Shown here in pieces: positions 51,739 through 60,145 of a stretch of DNA of 64,000 nt (position 1 is the first letter of the stretch; every line of letters starts with the position of its first letter). This DNA is from Saprospirales bacterium (GTDB lineage Bacteria > Bacteroidota > Bacteroidia > Chitinophagales > Saprospiraceae): NCBI GenBank assembly GCA_016711045.1, contig JADJTT010000001.1, forward strand, positions 990,469 through 1,054,468, read 5' to 3'. The notes beneath the pieces were generated by a model, which searched no databases, was not told the DNA's origin, and worked only from the letters and a program-made list of their open reading frames with translations. The position numbers were made by a program, and so were the translations under genes.

Positions 51739-53181
51739 TTAGAGACTTTTTGCTTTTTGCACTAATTCCAGAAACTCAGACCGGAAGCCGTGCGGGTCGT
51801 AGGTCATGCTGCCATAGGACCAATCGAGAATTTGGTCATAGGTAGCAGTCCCCTTGTAGTCAGAGTTGCGTAGCAGGAGGCCAAAGGCGGCTACACTGGC
51901 CGTAAATCGCAGGTGTTCGCTGGCCTGACCCCAGGTATGTCCTTCGTCAAAAATATCGAGTTGGAGTGGTATGCTGATATCCGAATCCGGATGTTTGTAT
52001 TTGAAGTCGATGGTAAAAGTCGGCACGTTATCCAGACCTGAATTGGCCGGAATGATCTCATAGAGCGCGGTGATGTTTTGCCCGGCGCCGATCTCGCCCG
52101 CATCGGTAGAGTCGGCTTCGAATTCTTCTTCTGTAAGCAGTCGGTTTTCGTAGCCGATGAGGCGGTACTCGGAAACCATATCCGGGTTAAACACGACCTG
52201 CACCTTGACGTCTTTGGCCACCGTATAAAGCTTGCCAAATTCATAGACGAACACCTTTTTGGCCTGTTCGAGGTGATCGATATATTCATAAGTCCCATTG
52301 CCGTTGTCGGCGATCTGTTCGAGCATGCCGTCGTTGAGGTTGCCGGATCCCACGCCGAGAACAGTAATGAAAATGTCCAGTTCCCGTTTTTCTTTGATCA
52401 AGGCGACCAGTTCTTCCTGGCTGGATGGCCCCACGTTGAAGTCTCCGTCTGTGCCGATGATGACACGGTTGTTGCCACCGGGAATGAAGTTTTCCTGGGC
52501 GATCTCATACGCGGTGATGATGCCTTCCGCACCGGCGGTACTACCTCCTGAGCCCAGTTTGTTAATCGCTTTTTTGATCTTGGTCTTTTCATCACCGGGA
52601 GTGGATTCGAGTACGACGCCCGCGCTTCCCGCATACGTGACAATGGCAATTCGATCCTGTGCATCAAACTGGTCGACCAGGATCTCAAAGCCGTCTTTGA
52701 GCAGCTCCAGTTTATCCGGGCTGCTCATGGAGCCCGACACGTCGATCAACAGCACAATATTGGAAGGGGGCAGGTCGGAGATGGTTTTTCCCTGTAGCCC
52801 GATCCGGACGAGTTGGTGTCCTTGTGCCCAGGGACATTCGCCCACTTCTCCATTGACGGAGATAGGGGCATCACCGGTAGGCTGGTCGTAGTTTAGTGGG
52901 AAGTAGTTGATCAACTCTTCTGTGCGCACTGCAGCAGCAGGGGGAATGAAATCTTCCTGTAATTGCCGCCGTACATAGGCATAAGACGCCCCATCTGCAT
53001 CGATCGAAAAAGTCGACACAGGCTGGTCGATGACCTTGATAAACGGATTTTCTTCGAAGTCGTTGAACCGGTCGCCCCCGGCATAATTATAGGAATCAAA
53101 TCCCGGGTAGCTGAGTTCTTTAGAGCATCCAATTGCAAGCAGCCCGAAGAGGATGAGCAGGCCCCAAATCTTGGTTTTCAT
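51739..53181 (-). CDS. VWA-domain lipoprotein (YfbK-like) with DUF3520-like tail
   Basis: A 480-residue lipoprotein (signal ending LLAIGCSKE, lipid Cys ~19). The N-terminal domain is the von Willebrand-associated type (DQPVSTFSIDADGASYAYVRR). The VWA domain has an intact MIDAS (LLIDVSGSMSS, ~145-155; GGSTAGAEGI; IIGTDGDFNVG). The C-terminal ~170 residues match the YfbK-type DUF3520 region. It probably binds partner proteins at the outer membrane through a bound divalent metal. It lies 32 bp after creD and may be in that operon. Confidence 0.9.
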   Translation of the reverse strand: MKTKIWGLLILFGLLAIGCSKELSYPGFDSYNYAGGDRFNDFEENPFIKVIDQPVSTFSIDADGASYAYVRRQLQEDFIPPAAAVRTEELINYFPLNYDQPTGDAPISVNGEVGECPWAQGHQLVRIGLQGKTISDLPPSNIVLLIDVSGSMSSPDKLELLKDGFEILVDQFDAQDRIAIVTYAGSAGVVLESTPGDEKTKIKKAINKLGSGGSTAGAEGIITAYEIAQENFIPGGNNRVIIGTDGDFNVGPSSQEELVALIKEKRELDIFITVLGVGSGNLNDGMLEQIADNGNGTYEYIDHLEQAKKVFVYEFGKLYTVAKDVKVQVVFNPDMVSEYRLIGYENRLLTEEEFEADSTDAGEIGAGQNITALYEIIPANSGLDNVPTFTIDFKYKHPDSDISIPLQLDIFDEGHTWGQASEHLRFTASVAAFGLLLRNSDYKGTATYDQILDWSYGSMTYDPHGFRSEFLELVQKAKSL

Positions 53182-53213
53182 AAAGGATCGTTTTTTGTTC
53201 AGAATAGTAACGG

Positions 53214-54641
53214 TTATGGAACGCAGGATGCTGTGTTGTTATTGGTGATTGGTGACTGGTGACTGGTGACTGGTGACTGGTGACTGGTGACTGGTGACTG
53301 GTGACTGGTGACTGGTGACTGGTCACCAATACTGTACCAATCCACTTTTCTTGAATAATACATGACGGCGGCGAGGGCGGCGAAGATCCCGAGGCTGCCA
53401 GCGAGCAGGGCGTAGTCTTCCAATTGGAGGACAATGAAGATGAACCCGTAAATGGCAGAGAGGATCAGGGTGAGTTGAAGCGCCAGTCCTGTCGATTTCA
53501 GGAAGGAGGTACTGTAACCGGCAATGAGACCTATAGTGGCAACAGAAGCTGTCAGGTAGGCCAGGTTGAAGCCGATCTGCTCGGAGAGTGATATGAGGAG
53601 CAGGTAAAACACGCTGAGCGCCAATCCGATCAGGAAATACTGAAAGGGGTGTATATGAAACTTGTGAAGGATTTCGAAAAAGAAATAGATCAGAAACGTC
53701 AGACCGATGACCAGGATGGCGTATTTGGCGGAGCGTTCATTTTTGAGGTATTCGTCGACCGGTTTGACGAGGCGTACGCCGAAAGTGGATTGGCCCAGTT
53801 GGAAGGTTTCGTTTTTCCAGCTTTGGGGGTAGTTTCGGTTGAGGTCGAGCACATGCCAGGAAGCAGTAAAGCCATCCGGGGAAATTTCCCGGGGGTCGGG
53901 CAGGAAGGCGCCTTCAAACCCCGGTGAAGGCCAGTCTGATCGAAGGTTCAAGTCGGTTTCCTTGCCCACCGGTTCAAATTCCAGGTAGGAGCTGCCGTTG
54001 ATCTTGACAGGAATGGAGAAGGCGTGACTTTTTTCAGCAGGGTCGACCGGCACCCCAATACTCACTCCAGATGGCAACAATTGCGGGTAGGCTGTACCCG
54101 GCTCCATGCGAAGTGTTTGTCCGGCCCAGTCGAGGTTGATGGCCGTCTTGATGCCGGTCATACCTGAAATGCCCATGGAGATTTTCGCCTGATCCCATTG
54201 CACGTCAGTTGGGTCGATATGCAGGGAGGCAAAATCGGGTTTTGGGAAATACCCTTTCAGTTGCAGATCGGATTGATAGAGGACCACATCATAGATCCCC
54301 TTTTGGCGGATCTGGTGTTTCACGTCTCCATCGATAGACAGTTGCTCGGGCAGAAAATGGGCGACTTCCTGAATGCCCGTCCGTTTTCCGTCCGATTGCT
54401 CGACCCAGGTCGTGTAAGGAATACTGAGCACGGGGCCAATGATCGTTTGTGGGGCGCCCCACGATTGGCTAACGGTTGTGATCGCCTCATCTTGCCGGTA
54501 CTGTCGTTCCCTGATCACTTCTCGGACCATGGCATTGGGCCACATCAGGACCAGTACCAGAAATCCGATGGAGCCCAGTTTGACGAAAAGCGATTGTTTC
54601 AGCCAGGAGCTGAAGCGGGAGAGCGGGGTGGGATCTTGCAT
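53214..54641 (-). CDS. creD: CreD-like inner-membrane protein with a heptapeptide-repeat tail
   Basis: A 475-residue membrane protein of the CreD (CET) family: an N-terminal transmembrane helix (KLGSIGFLVLVLMWP), a large periplasmic domain (~55-295) with SWGAPQTIIGPVLSIPY, and five or six C-terminal helices ending with the conserved YYSRKVDWYS. After this normal end the frame runs into a 7-bp tandem repeat and encodes VTSHQSP repeats before stopping. CreD is linked to envelope stress and colicin tolerance in E. coli. It follows a winged-helix regulator, a common Bacteroidota pairing. Confidence 0.9.
   Translation of the reverse strand: MQDPTPLSRFSSWLKQSLFVKLGSIGFLVLVLMWPNAMVREVIRERQYRQDEAITTVSQSWGAPQTIIGPVLSIPYTTWVEQSDGKRTGIQEVAHFLPEQLSIDGDVKHQIRQKGIYDVVLYQSDLQLKGYFPKPDFASLHIDPTDVQWDQAKISMGISGMTGIKTAINLDWAGQTLRMEPGTAYPQLLPSGVSIGVPVDPAEKSHAFSIPVKINGSSYLEFEPVGKETDLNLRSDWPSPGFEGAFLPDPREISPDGFTASWHVLDLNRNYPQSWKNETFQLGQSTFGVRLVKPVDEYLKNERSAKYAILVIGLTFLIYFFFEILHKFHIHPFQYFLIGLALSVFYLLLISLSEQIGFNLAYLTASVATIGLIAGYSTSFLKSTGLALQLTLILSAIYGFIFIVLQLEDYALLAGSLGIFAALAAVMYYSRKVDWYSIGDQSPVTSHQSPVTSHQSPVTSHQSPITNNNTASCVP
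53243..53326. repeat. 7-bp tandem repeat at the 3' end of creD
   Basis: Ten perfect copies of TGGTGAC (53250-53319) with one degenerate copy on each side. Because 7 is not a multiple of 3, three units give 21 bp = seven codons, and every frame encodes the same cyclic heptapeptide VTSHQSP. Copy-number change would shift the creD stop. Confidence 0.95.
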
Positions 54642-54657
54642 GGCTATGGTAATTTTT

Positions 54658-54675
54658 TCCCGATAGCTATCGGGA
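54658..54675. repeat. 18-bp perfect palindrome upstream of creD
   Basis: TCCCGATAGCTATCGGGA reads identically on both strands. It lies 17 bp before the creD start and next to two further repeats. Similar CCCGATAG palindromes are, to my knowledge, scattered in Bacteroidota genomes. Confidence 0.65.
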
Positions 54676-54698
54676 TTAGTGCTTAGTTTTTAGTTTTA

Positions 54699-54753
54699 GA
54701 GACGCCATGTGTGGCGTTTTTACGAGGGAGACGCCATGTGTGGCGTCTTTACG
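54699..54753. repeat. Two direct copies of a 26-bp hairpin-forming repeat
   Basis: Copies at 54699-54724 and 54728-54753 differ at one position. Each contains ACGCCA and TGGCGT around TGTG, so each folds into a small hairpin. A CT-rich low-complexity stretch follows to about 54800. The arrangement resembles REP-type intergenic repeats. Confidence 0.75.
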
Positions 54754-54774
54754 GGGCTCCTCACTTCTCACTCC

Positions 54775-55092
54775 TCACCTCTCCACCTCTCCCCCTCCTA
54801 CATTTTTCAGGAGGGTTTCGAGGGCGCTCAGGTGCAGCTCGAAGGCTTCTCTTCCTTCGGGGGTGATCGAAAATTTCGTATTGGGTTTGCGGCCGATGAA
54901 TGATTTTTCCACTCGAATATATTTTTCGGCTTCCAGGGCGCGGGTATGGCTGGCCAGGTTGCCGTCGGTGACATCGAGGAGTTCCTTGAAGGCATTGAAG
55001 TCGAGGGCCTCATTGACCATGAGGGCCGACATAATGCCCAGCCGGACACGGCTTTCGAAGGCTTTATTCAGATCTTGTAAATAATCTTTCAC
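54775..55092 (-). CDS. Winged-helix transcriptional regulator
   Basis: A 105-residue MarR/ArsR-like DNA-binding protein. The helix-turn-helix core is FKELLDVTDGNLASHTRALEAEKYIRVEKSF, with the wing KPNTKFSITPEGREAFELHL. The start is taken as the GTG at 55092, which overlaps the stop of the upstream membrane-protein gene as GTGA; an ATG-containing frame further upstream lies inside that gene. It is the likely regulator of the operon with creD downstream. Confidence 0.87.
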   Translation of the reverse strand: MKDYLQDLNKAFESRVRLGIMSALMVNEALDFNAFKELLDVTDGNLASHTRALEAEKYIRVEKSFIGRKPNTKFSITPEGREAFELHLSALETLLKNVGGGEVER

Positions 55093-55673
55093 TGCTTTTC
55101 GTATTTCCGGTACATGACGCCTCCGTAGATAATGTGCAAAGCGCCGAACCCGAGGGTCCAAAAAAGGAGGCCTTGTCCGGGAAGTGCAGCTGCCAGGAGG
55201 CCCAGAGCGATCTCGGACAAGCCCAGTGTTCGGATGTCACTGAACGTGAAGTTGCCCGCATTGAGCAGGGCCATGCCGTAAAATAAAAGGGTACTGGCGG
55301 CGATAAGGGAGGAGAAGCGTCTGATATACAAAAACAGGACGAAGATACCTCCAGCCGCTAGCGGAATAGCGAAGTTGACAAGCAAGCGGATGGCGGCTCG
55401 ATTCATCAGCTTTTGCCCTGCCTTTTTGGCTTTGCGGTAACTCAGCCAGGTGGTTGTACACAAAGCGAGTAAGAATACGACTCCGGCGACAAGTAAGAAC
55501 TGTCTGGGTTCGGGATCACCTTTCTCCAGGATACCCGAGACATAGACTGCTCCGGCGATTGCATATACCCCGGCCAGTATAGCCGACGCGGCACTCAAGG
55601 AGAGGAATTTGGTGGAGCGCTCCATGATGGAGCGGATTTCTGCGAGGTCGGTAAGTGCGTTATTGGTGGTCAT
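55089..55673 (-). CDS. Multi-pass membrane protein of unknown function
   Basis: A 194-residue protein with about six hydrophobic segments arranged in pairs (e.g. FLLVAGVVFLLALCTTTWLSY, LVNFAIPLAAGGIFVLFLYI, EIALGLLAAALPGQGLLFWTLGFGALHIIYG). The N-terminal TDLAEIRSIMERSTKFLSLS is cytoplasmic and amphipathic, a pattern common in Bacteroidota proteins encoded beside creD-type winged-helix regulators. I do not recognise a named family. It couples by GTGA overlap to the regulator, so it may be a sensor partner (inference). Confidence 0.8.
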   Translation of the reverse strand: MTTNNALTDLAEIRSIMERSTKFLSLSAASAILAGVYAIAGAVYVSGILEKGDPEPRQFLLVAGVVFLLALCTTTWLSYRKAKKAGQKLMNRAAIRLLVNFAIPLAAGGIFVLFLYIRRFSSLIAASTLLFYGMALLNAGNFTFSDIRTLGLSEIALGLLAAALPGQGLLFWTLGFGALHIIYGGVMYRKYEKQ

Positions 55674-55803
55674 TGAAAGTACTTTGTAATGCAAAGTTAC
55701 AGAAAGAATTTGACAAATGCAAGATGGTATTTACAGGTTGCCCAGGATGGGTATGATATTCGCCCGGATGGGGTAAACCATAACAAGTCAATTTCTGAAG
55801 GTG

Positions 55804-56517
55804 TCAGACTAATTCACCCCTTCCCGTCTTTTCCAACACAAACTCCCGTGCGCTTGTCAACTGCACCCCAAACTCATTTGCGGTTTCTTTTGCATGGGGA
55901 ACCACGCCGGGCGTCTTCGTGCCCGCATACTGCATGGCCAGGATATTGGCGGCGTTGATGTTGAAGGGCGACATGACTTTAGACAGGAGGCCTATTACCG
56001 CCGCGGGGGTGGATTTGACCTTCAGTTCCTTTTCGTACGCTTCTTCAAAAATGGCTTTGACGTCCAGTGGCGCCAGCGGTTCCGGCCCTCCGATCTGGAC
56101 GATCCGGTTCATTGCCCCGGGATGGTTAATGGCATTCACATGGAAGTCGGCCACGTTGTCAACGCTAATGAACGAAGCGGGTTGATCCCCTTTTCCGATG
56201 ATGTCGAAGGTGCCCTTCTTTTTCATGTCATGGCGCACCCCATCGAAGAAGGAGTTCATGAACTTGAACGGCCGGCTGAAGGAGGAAACGGCAACGCCTT
56301 GTAACGGCAACTCCGAACCGAAGAAGGCGAAATAGATATCCATAAAATTAGGGGGTTGAAAAACGGTAAAGGGGATTCCGGAAGTAGCCAGGTCGGCTTC
56401 TGTCTGGCGCTTGCTCCGGACAAGCGGTATGGAGCGGTCAAACTGGCCAAAGGGCATGACAGAGGTGAAAAAGCCCTTTAAATATACCCTGAATCCAGTA
56501 GAAATCAAAGTTTTCAA
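55804..56517 (-). pseudogene. NmrA-like NAD(P)-binding protein, N-terminally truncated
   Basis: The visible 237 residues resemble the middle and C-terminal parts of NmrA/SDR-a5-type proteins (LVRSKRQTEADLATSGIPFTVFQPPNFMDIYF, FISVDNVADFHVNAI, NRIVQIGGPEPLAPLDV). The N-terminal ~90 residues with the GxxGxxG dinucleotide motif are missing. The frame begins at a TTG immediately after an in-frame TAA. No matching N-terminal segment was found in other frames of the 110 bp upstream. It is best read as a remnant, although a short product could still be made. Confidence 0.65.
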
Positions 56518-56577
56518 AACCCATTACGGTTGATCAGAACACCTTGCCAACGGGTTTATACTGAAGAAAAAGTGATT

Positions 56578-56620
56578 TGACGGCCGCCGGCCGTCACTAG
56601 TCCCAAACCACTTCGGTTTG
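56578..56620. repeat. Palindrome and small hairpin between ferredoxin gene and NmrA remnant
   Basis: 56578-56596 is a 19-bp GC-rich palindrome around a central C. 56604-56620 is a 6-bp hairpin (CAAACC/GGTTTG). Both lie just after the ferredoxin stop codon on the minus strand and may end its transcript, though the T-tract (about 10 nt beyond) is displaced. Confidence 0.5.
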
Positions 56621-56629
56621 TGAGTATAT

Positions 56630-56863
56630 CTACAGTGGTTTAATTTTGATGATCTTCACCGGACACACCTTCTCCGCAGCGCGGAGGGGCTCTTCAGCAT
56701 GTTCGAAAGGGGTGCGGGCGGTGTGGAAGCCCTTTTTCTCCACCGCATGCAGCAAGGTACATTTCCCGTCTTTCTTGCTCATGCGGAAAAACTCGGGAGC
56801 GAGTTCGGCGCAGTAGTTACAGCCGATGCACTTATCGCGTTGAAGAGTGATAATGATCATCAA
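56630..56863 (-). CDS. Small [4Fe-4S] ferredoxin
   Basis: A 77-residue ferredoxin with one cluster: CIGCNYC (12-18) and the distal cysteine in KVCPVKIIKI (~68). Length and spacing match single-cluster bacterial ferredoxins. It lies 39 bp downstream of the U32 gene on the same strand. U32 RNA-hydroxylating enzymes (RlhA, TrhP) depend on an iron-sulfur cluster, so it may supply electrons to that neighbour (inference). Confidence 0.9.
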   Translation of the reverse strand: MMIIITLQRDKCIGCNYCAELAPEFFRMSKKDGKCTLLHAVEKKGFHTARTPFEHAEEPLRAAEKVCPVKIIKIKPL

Positions 56864-56874
56864 AAAAAAAATAA

Positions 56875-56915
56875 AATAGCTGATTGAGCTGGCATTGCCT
56901 GCTCAATCAGCTATT
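56875..56915 (-). terminator. 15-bp hairpin plus T-run after the U32 gene
   Basis: Perfect arms 56875-56889 and 56901-56915 with an 11-nt loop. On the minus strand a T-rich tract (TTTTATTTTTTTTTT) follows. The distal arm overlaps the U32 stop codon, and the hairpin ends 11 nt before the ferredoxin ATG. Confidence 0.8.
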
Positions 56916-58137
56916 ACTAACTTATAAAGCTTATCTGAAGCACGCACTTTAAAGGGTACCGGAAACGTGACCTCCTGGCCTCTTTTGGCTGTTTCAACGG
57001 GTTTTTCATCCACCATCATTTCGGGAACAGTGAGGAATTGTACGCCGGTAGTGGGGCCGGTAATGAGGACCTGGTCGCCCACGTTGAGGTCGTAGGCTTC
57101 GATGCGGAAGTGGGCGATACCCGCTTTGGGGAAATAGCCCATGCCCGGGCCGAGGAAAATCTTTTTCTGGGTAGCGTGGTTGCCGGAGTGGTCTTCCGTC
57201 CACTCGCCGAGTTCCTGGCCGAGGTAGTAGCCGTTCCAGAAGCCGCGGTTGTAGACGGTGGAGAGGCGTTCGAGCCAGCTTTCAATCTTTTCTTTGGAAT
57301 ACGTGCCCTCCTTGTAGCTGTCGATCGCTTCGCGATAGCAACGGGTAGCTACGGCCACATAGTCGGCCGAACGGCCACGGCCTTCGATCTTGAGCACGCG
57401 CACCCCCGAGTCTAGGACCTTGTCAACGATATCGATGACACAGAGGTCCTTGGGCGACATGATATACTCATTATCGATCAGGAGTTCGTGGCCGTCTTCG
57501 TCGGTGACGTAATATTTCTTGCGGCAATTTTGCCGGCAGGCCCCGCGGTTGGCAGAGCTGTTGTGGGTATGGAGGCTGAGGTAGCATTTGCCCGACACGG
57601 CCATACACAGGGCGCCGTGGGCGAAGATCTCCACTTCCACCGGACGACCGGAGGGGCCGCAGATATTTTCGCGGGCTACGGCATCGGCGATCTTTTGACC
57701 TGATTGAGGCTGAGCTCGCGGCTGAGTACGACCGTATCGGCAAACATCGAGTAGAACCGCAGGGTTTCCACGTTGGTGATATTAGCCTGGGTCGAGATAT
57801 GCACCTCCAGTCCCTTCTGGCGGGCGTACGCGATAGCGGCATGGTCGGCGGCGATAATGGCGCTCACACCGGCACGCGCCGCTTCGTCGACAATGGTGCG
57901 CATAAGGGCCATATCGTGGTCGTAGAGTATGGTGTTGAGCGTGATGTAGGTGCGAATGCCTTTAGGCGCGCAGCGGGCTACGATGGTGGAAAGATCTTCC
58001 AGGGTAAAGTTGATCGATGAAACCGCCCGCATATTGAGCTGCTCGATGCCAAAGTACACGGAATCGGCTCCGTTATCAATTGCGGCCTGGAGCGATTCGA
58101 AGCTCCCGGCTGGGGACATGAGTTCGATGGAGGGCAT
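56903..58137 (-). CDS. Peptidase U32 family protein (RlhA/TrhP-like), broken by a frameshift
   Basis: The N-terminal half (58137 to ~57694; MSPAGSFESLQAAIDNGADSVYFG, SSINFTLEDL) and the C-terminal half (~57694 to 56903) are in different frames, joined at the A-run 57693-57696 after GTC. One added A restores QVKKIADAVARENICGPSGRPVEVE and a 411-residue protein. The U32 signature EIFAHGALCMAVSGKCYLS and the cysteines of RGACRQNC, which hold an Fe-S cluster in this family, are intact. Relatives hydroxylate tRNA or rRNA using prephenate. Without correction the first frame stops 14 codons later. Confidence 0.82.
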
Positions 58138-58148
58138 TTAATAATGTC

Positions 58149-58222
58149 GTTTATGAGGTTTAAAGGGTTTATGAGGTTTATTTTATGCAAATACTTCATA
58201 AACCTCATAAACTTCATAAACC
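58149..58222. repeat. Direct and inverted copies of a 14-bp AT-rich unit
   Basis: GTTTATGAGGTTTA occurs at 58149-58162 and 58167-58180. Its exact inverse, TAAACCTCATAAAC, is at 58199-58212, followed by a partial inverse (TTCATAAACC, to 58222). On the minus strand the last arm ends 11 nt before the U32 ATG. The stretch fills the gap between the DEAD helicase and U32 genes. Confidence 0.8.
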
Positions 58223-58226
58223 TTAT

Positions 58227-59975
58227 CTATTTCGCCGTCACCTCCAATTTCATCCCTTTAAACCGGACTTTTTGAAAAGCATTTACCACCTCTTGTTGGT
58301 ATTTGCTGTCTACTTCGACGACCGAGTGGCTTTTAGCCAGGTCGATAGAGCCGATGCGGATGGAGCGGTTGGGCAGTTGTTTATTGATCAGGTTGATGAG
58401 CACTTTCGGAGAAATATTGTCTTGTTTGCCGATATTGAAGGAGACTTTGGCAAAATTTCCGCCACCGCTCCGGGTTTCCCGGCTTTCGCGGCGACCTCCG
58501 CGCTCCTCACGACCTCCGCGCTCTTCGCGGCGACCTCCGCGCTCCTCGCGGCGACCTCCCCTATCGTCCCTTCGGTCTCCCCTGTCATCCCGGCGGCTAT
58601 CGCGTCCAAAACGGCTTTCTCCGCGTTCTGGGCGTTCGCGGCTCACGTCGACGTTGAGATCCTTGGAATCTTTGTAATAAGCAAGGAAGTGGTTAAACTC
58701 GACGGAGACAAATCGCTTAATGAGGTCTTCACGGCTCAGCCATTCGAGTTTTTTGAGCACCATGGGCAGGTACTGTTCGATCTGTGTTTCATTGACCTCT
58801 GTCTTTTCCATATTGTCGACGAGGTGAAAGAGCTGTTTCTCGCAGATGTCTTTCCCGCCGGGTATCGGCTTATTGTCAAATTTCTTGTTGATCTTTTTTT
58901 CGATGAAATGCAGCTTGCCCTTTTCCCGGAGGTGGATGATAGAGAGGGAAATCCCCTTCTTCCCTGCACGTCCGGTACGGCCGCTACGGTGGATATAGAC
59001 CTCGGGATCGTCGGGCAGGTTGTAATGGATGACGTGGCTGAGGTCGTTGACGTCGAGTCCGCGGGCGGCTACATCGGTAGCTACGAGAATCTGCAGTTGT
59101 TTGATGCGGAAGCGCTGCATGACGTAGTCGCGCTGCGGTTGAGAGAGGTCGCCGTGCAGGGCGTCGGCGTTGTAGCCGTCGTGCATGAGTTTTTCGGCGA
59201 TTTCTTTGGTTTCTATGCGCGTGCGGCAGAACACAATGCCGTAAATATTCGGGAAGTAGTCGGCGATGCGCTTGAGCGCTTCGTAGCGGTCTTTGGCTTG
59301 CACCATATAGTAGTGGTGTTGCACATTATCGGCGCCCTGGTTTTTCTTCCCCACAGAGATTTCTACAGGGTTGTGCATATACTTGTCTGCGATCGAAATC
59401 ATTTCGGCGGGCATGGTAGCCGAAAAGAGCAGGGTGCGTTTATGTGCCGGGGTGTTAGCCAGGATGGCATCGAGGTCGTCTTTAAAGCCCATGGAGAGCA
59501 TCTCATCTGCTTCATCGAGTACGAGCCACTGGATGCTTTCGACCTTGAGGCGGCCACGGTTGAGGAGGTCAAGTGCACGGCCCGGGGTGGCTACCACGAT
59601 ATGGGCCCCCCTTCTGAGTTGAGTGATCTGTCGAGTGATATCGGCGCCCCCATATACAGCAGTGACCTGGAGGTCAGGCATAAATTGGGCGTATGAATTC
59701 AGGTCTTTGGTGATCTGGAGGCAGAGTTCACGAGTGGGGCAAAGCATGAGGGCTTGTGTATCCCGGATGCTCGTATCGATATGCTGAAGAATAGGCAGGC
59801 CGAATGCGGCCGTTTTTCCGGTTCCTGTTTGGGCAAAGGCGATGAGGTCGGACTCTGATTGCAGGATGTGGGGGATGGCTTCTTCCTGAATGGGGGTCGG
59901 TTGTTCAAATCCTAATTCAGTGACGGCCTTTACGAGTTCGGGCTGGAGCCCGAGAGATGCGAATGGTGTATCCAA
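58227..59975 (-). CDS. DbpA/CsdA-type DEAD-box RNA helicase
   Basis: A 582-residue helicase from TTG 59975. Core motifs in order: GFEQPTPIQEEAI (Q motif), AQTGTGKTAAFG (I), PTRELCLQ (Ia), DEADEMLSMGF (II), FSATMP (III), VATDVAARGLD (V), HRSGRTGRAGKKG (VI). A 60-residue Arg/Gly/Asp-rich linker (~residues 445-505) precedes a C-terminal DbpA-type RNA-binding domain. Such enzymes act in ribosome assembly and RNA decay. The frame is open to an ATG at 60107, but a -7 box at 60001-60008 lies downstream of that codon, so the TTG just before DTPFASLGL is preferred. Confidence 0.9.
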   Translation of the reverse strand: MDTPFASLGLQPELVKAVTELGFEQPTPIQEEAIPHILQSESDLIAFAQTGTGKTAAFGLPILQHIDTSIRDTQALMLCPTRELCLQITKDLNSYAQFMPDLQVTAVYGGADITRQITQLRRGAHIVVATPGRALDLLNRGRLKVESIQWLVLDEADEMLSMGFKDDLDAILANTPAHKRTLLFSATMPAEMISIADKYMHNPVEISVGKKNQGADNVQHHYYMVQAKDRYEALKRIADYFPNIYGIVFCRTRIETKEIAEKLMHDGYNADALHGDLSQPQRDYVMQRFRIKQLQILVATDVAARGLDVNDLSHVIHYNLPDDPEVYIHRSGRTGRAGKKGISLSIIHLREKGKLHFIEKKINKKFDNKPIPGGKDICEKQLFHLVDNMEKTEVNETQIEQYLPMVLKKLEWLSREDLIKRFVSVEFNHFLAYYKDSKDLNVDVSRERPERGESRFGRDSRRDDRGDRRDDRGGRREERGGRREERGGREERGGRRESRETRSGGGNFAKVSFNIGKQDNISPKVLINLINKQLPNRSIRIGSIDLAKSHSVVEVDSKYQQEVVNAFQKVRFKGMKLEVTAK

Positions 59976-60000
59976 GGTAAAAATTTTACGAAATGCGGCG

Positions 60001-60008
60001 CAAAGGTA
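60001..60008 (-). promoter_or_regulatory. Candidate -7 box that fixes the helicase start
   Basis: TACCTTTG on the minus strand (TAnnTTTG) lies 25 nt before the TTG at 59975 and inside the longer reading frame, implying that frame's upstream codons are not transcribed from it. Confidence 0.5.
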
Positions 60009-60145
60009 CGAAATAATTTTTGAGTTTATGGGTGTATAAGGTTTTATCTGCCAAAAACTTAGATAAAGACGGTTGACATTTGTCATTGCTTTTTCAGGGG
60101 TTTTCACCTATCCTCCATAAAAATGATGTACCTAAAAAGCGAACG

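Noticed and set aside
53243..53326. CRISPR-like array
   Set aside because: The repeats are 7 bp with no spacers and no cas genes nearby.
53120..53434. 105-codon minus ORF with VTSHQSP repeats
   Set aside because: It is the alternative frame through the 7-bp repeat at the end of creD. It has no start or upstream domain of its own, though it shows what a shifted creD tail would be.
58185..59696. 503-codon plus ORF opposite the DEAD helicase
   Set aside because: Antisense shadow of a highly expressed-type gene with biased codons; the helicase motifs on the other strand are complete.
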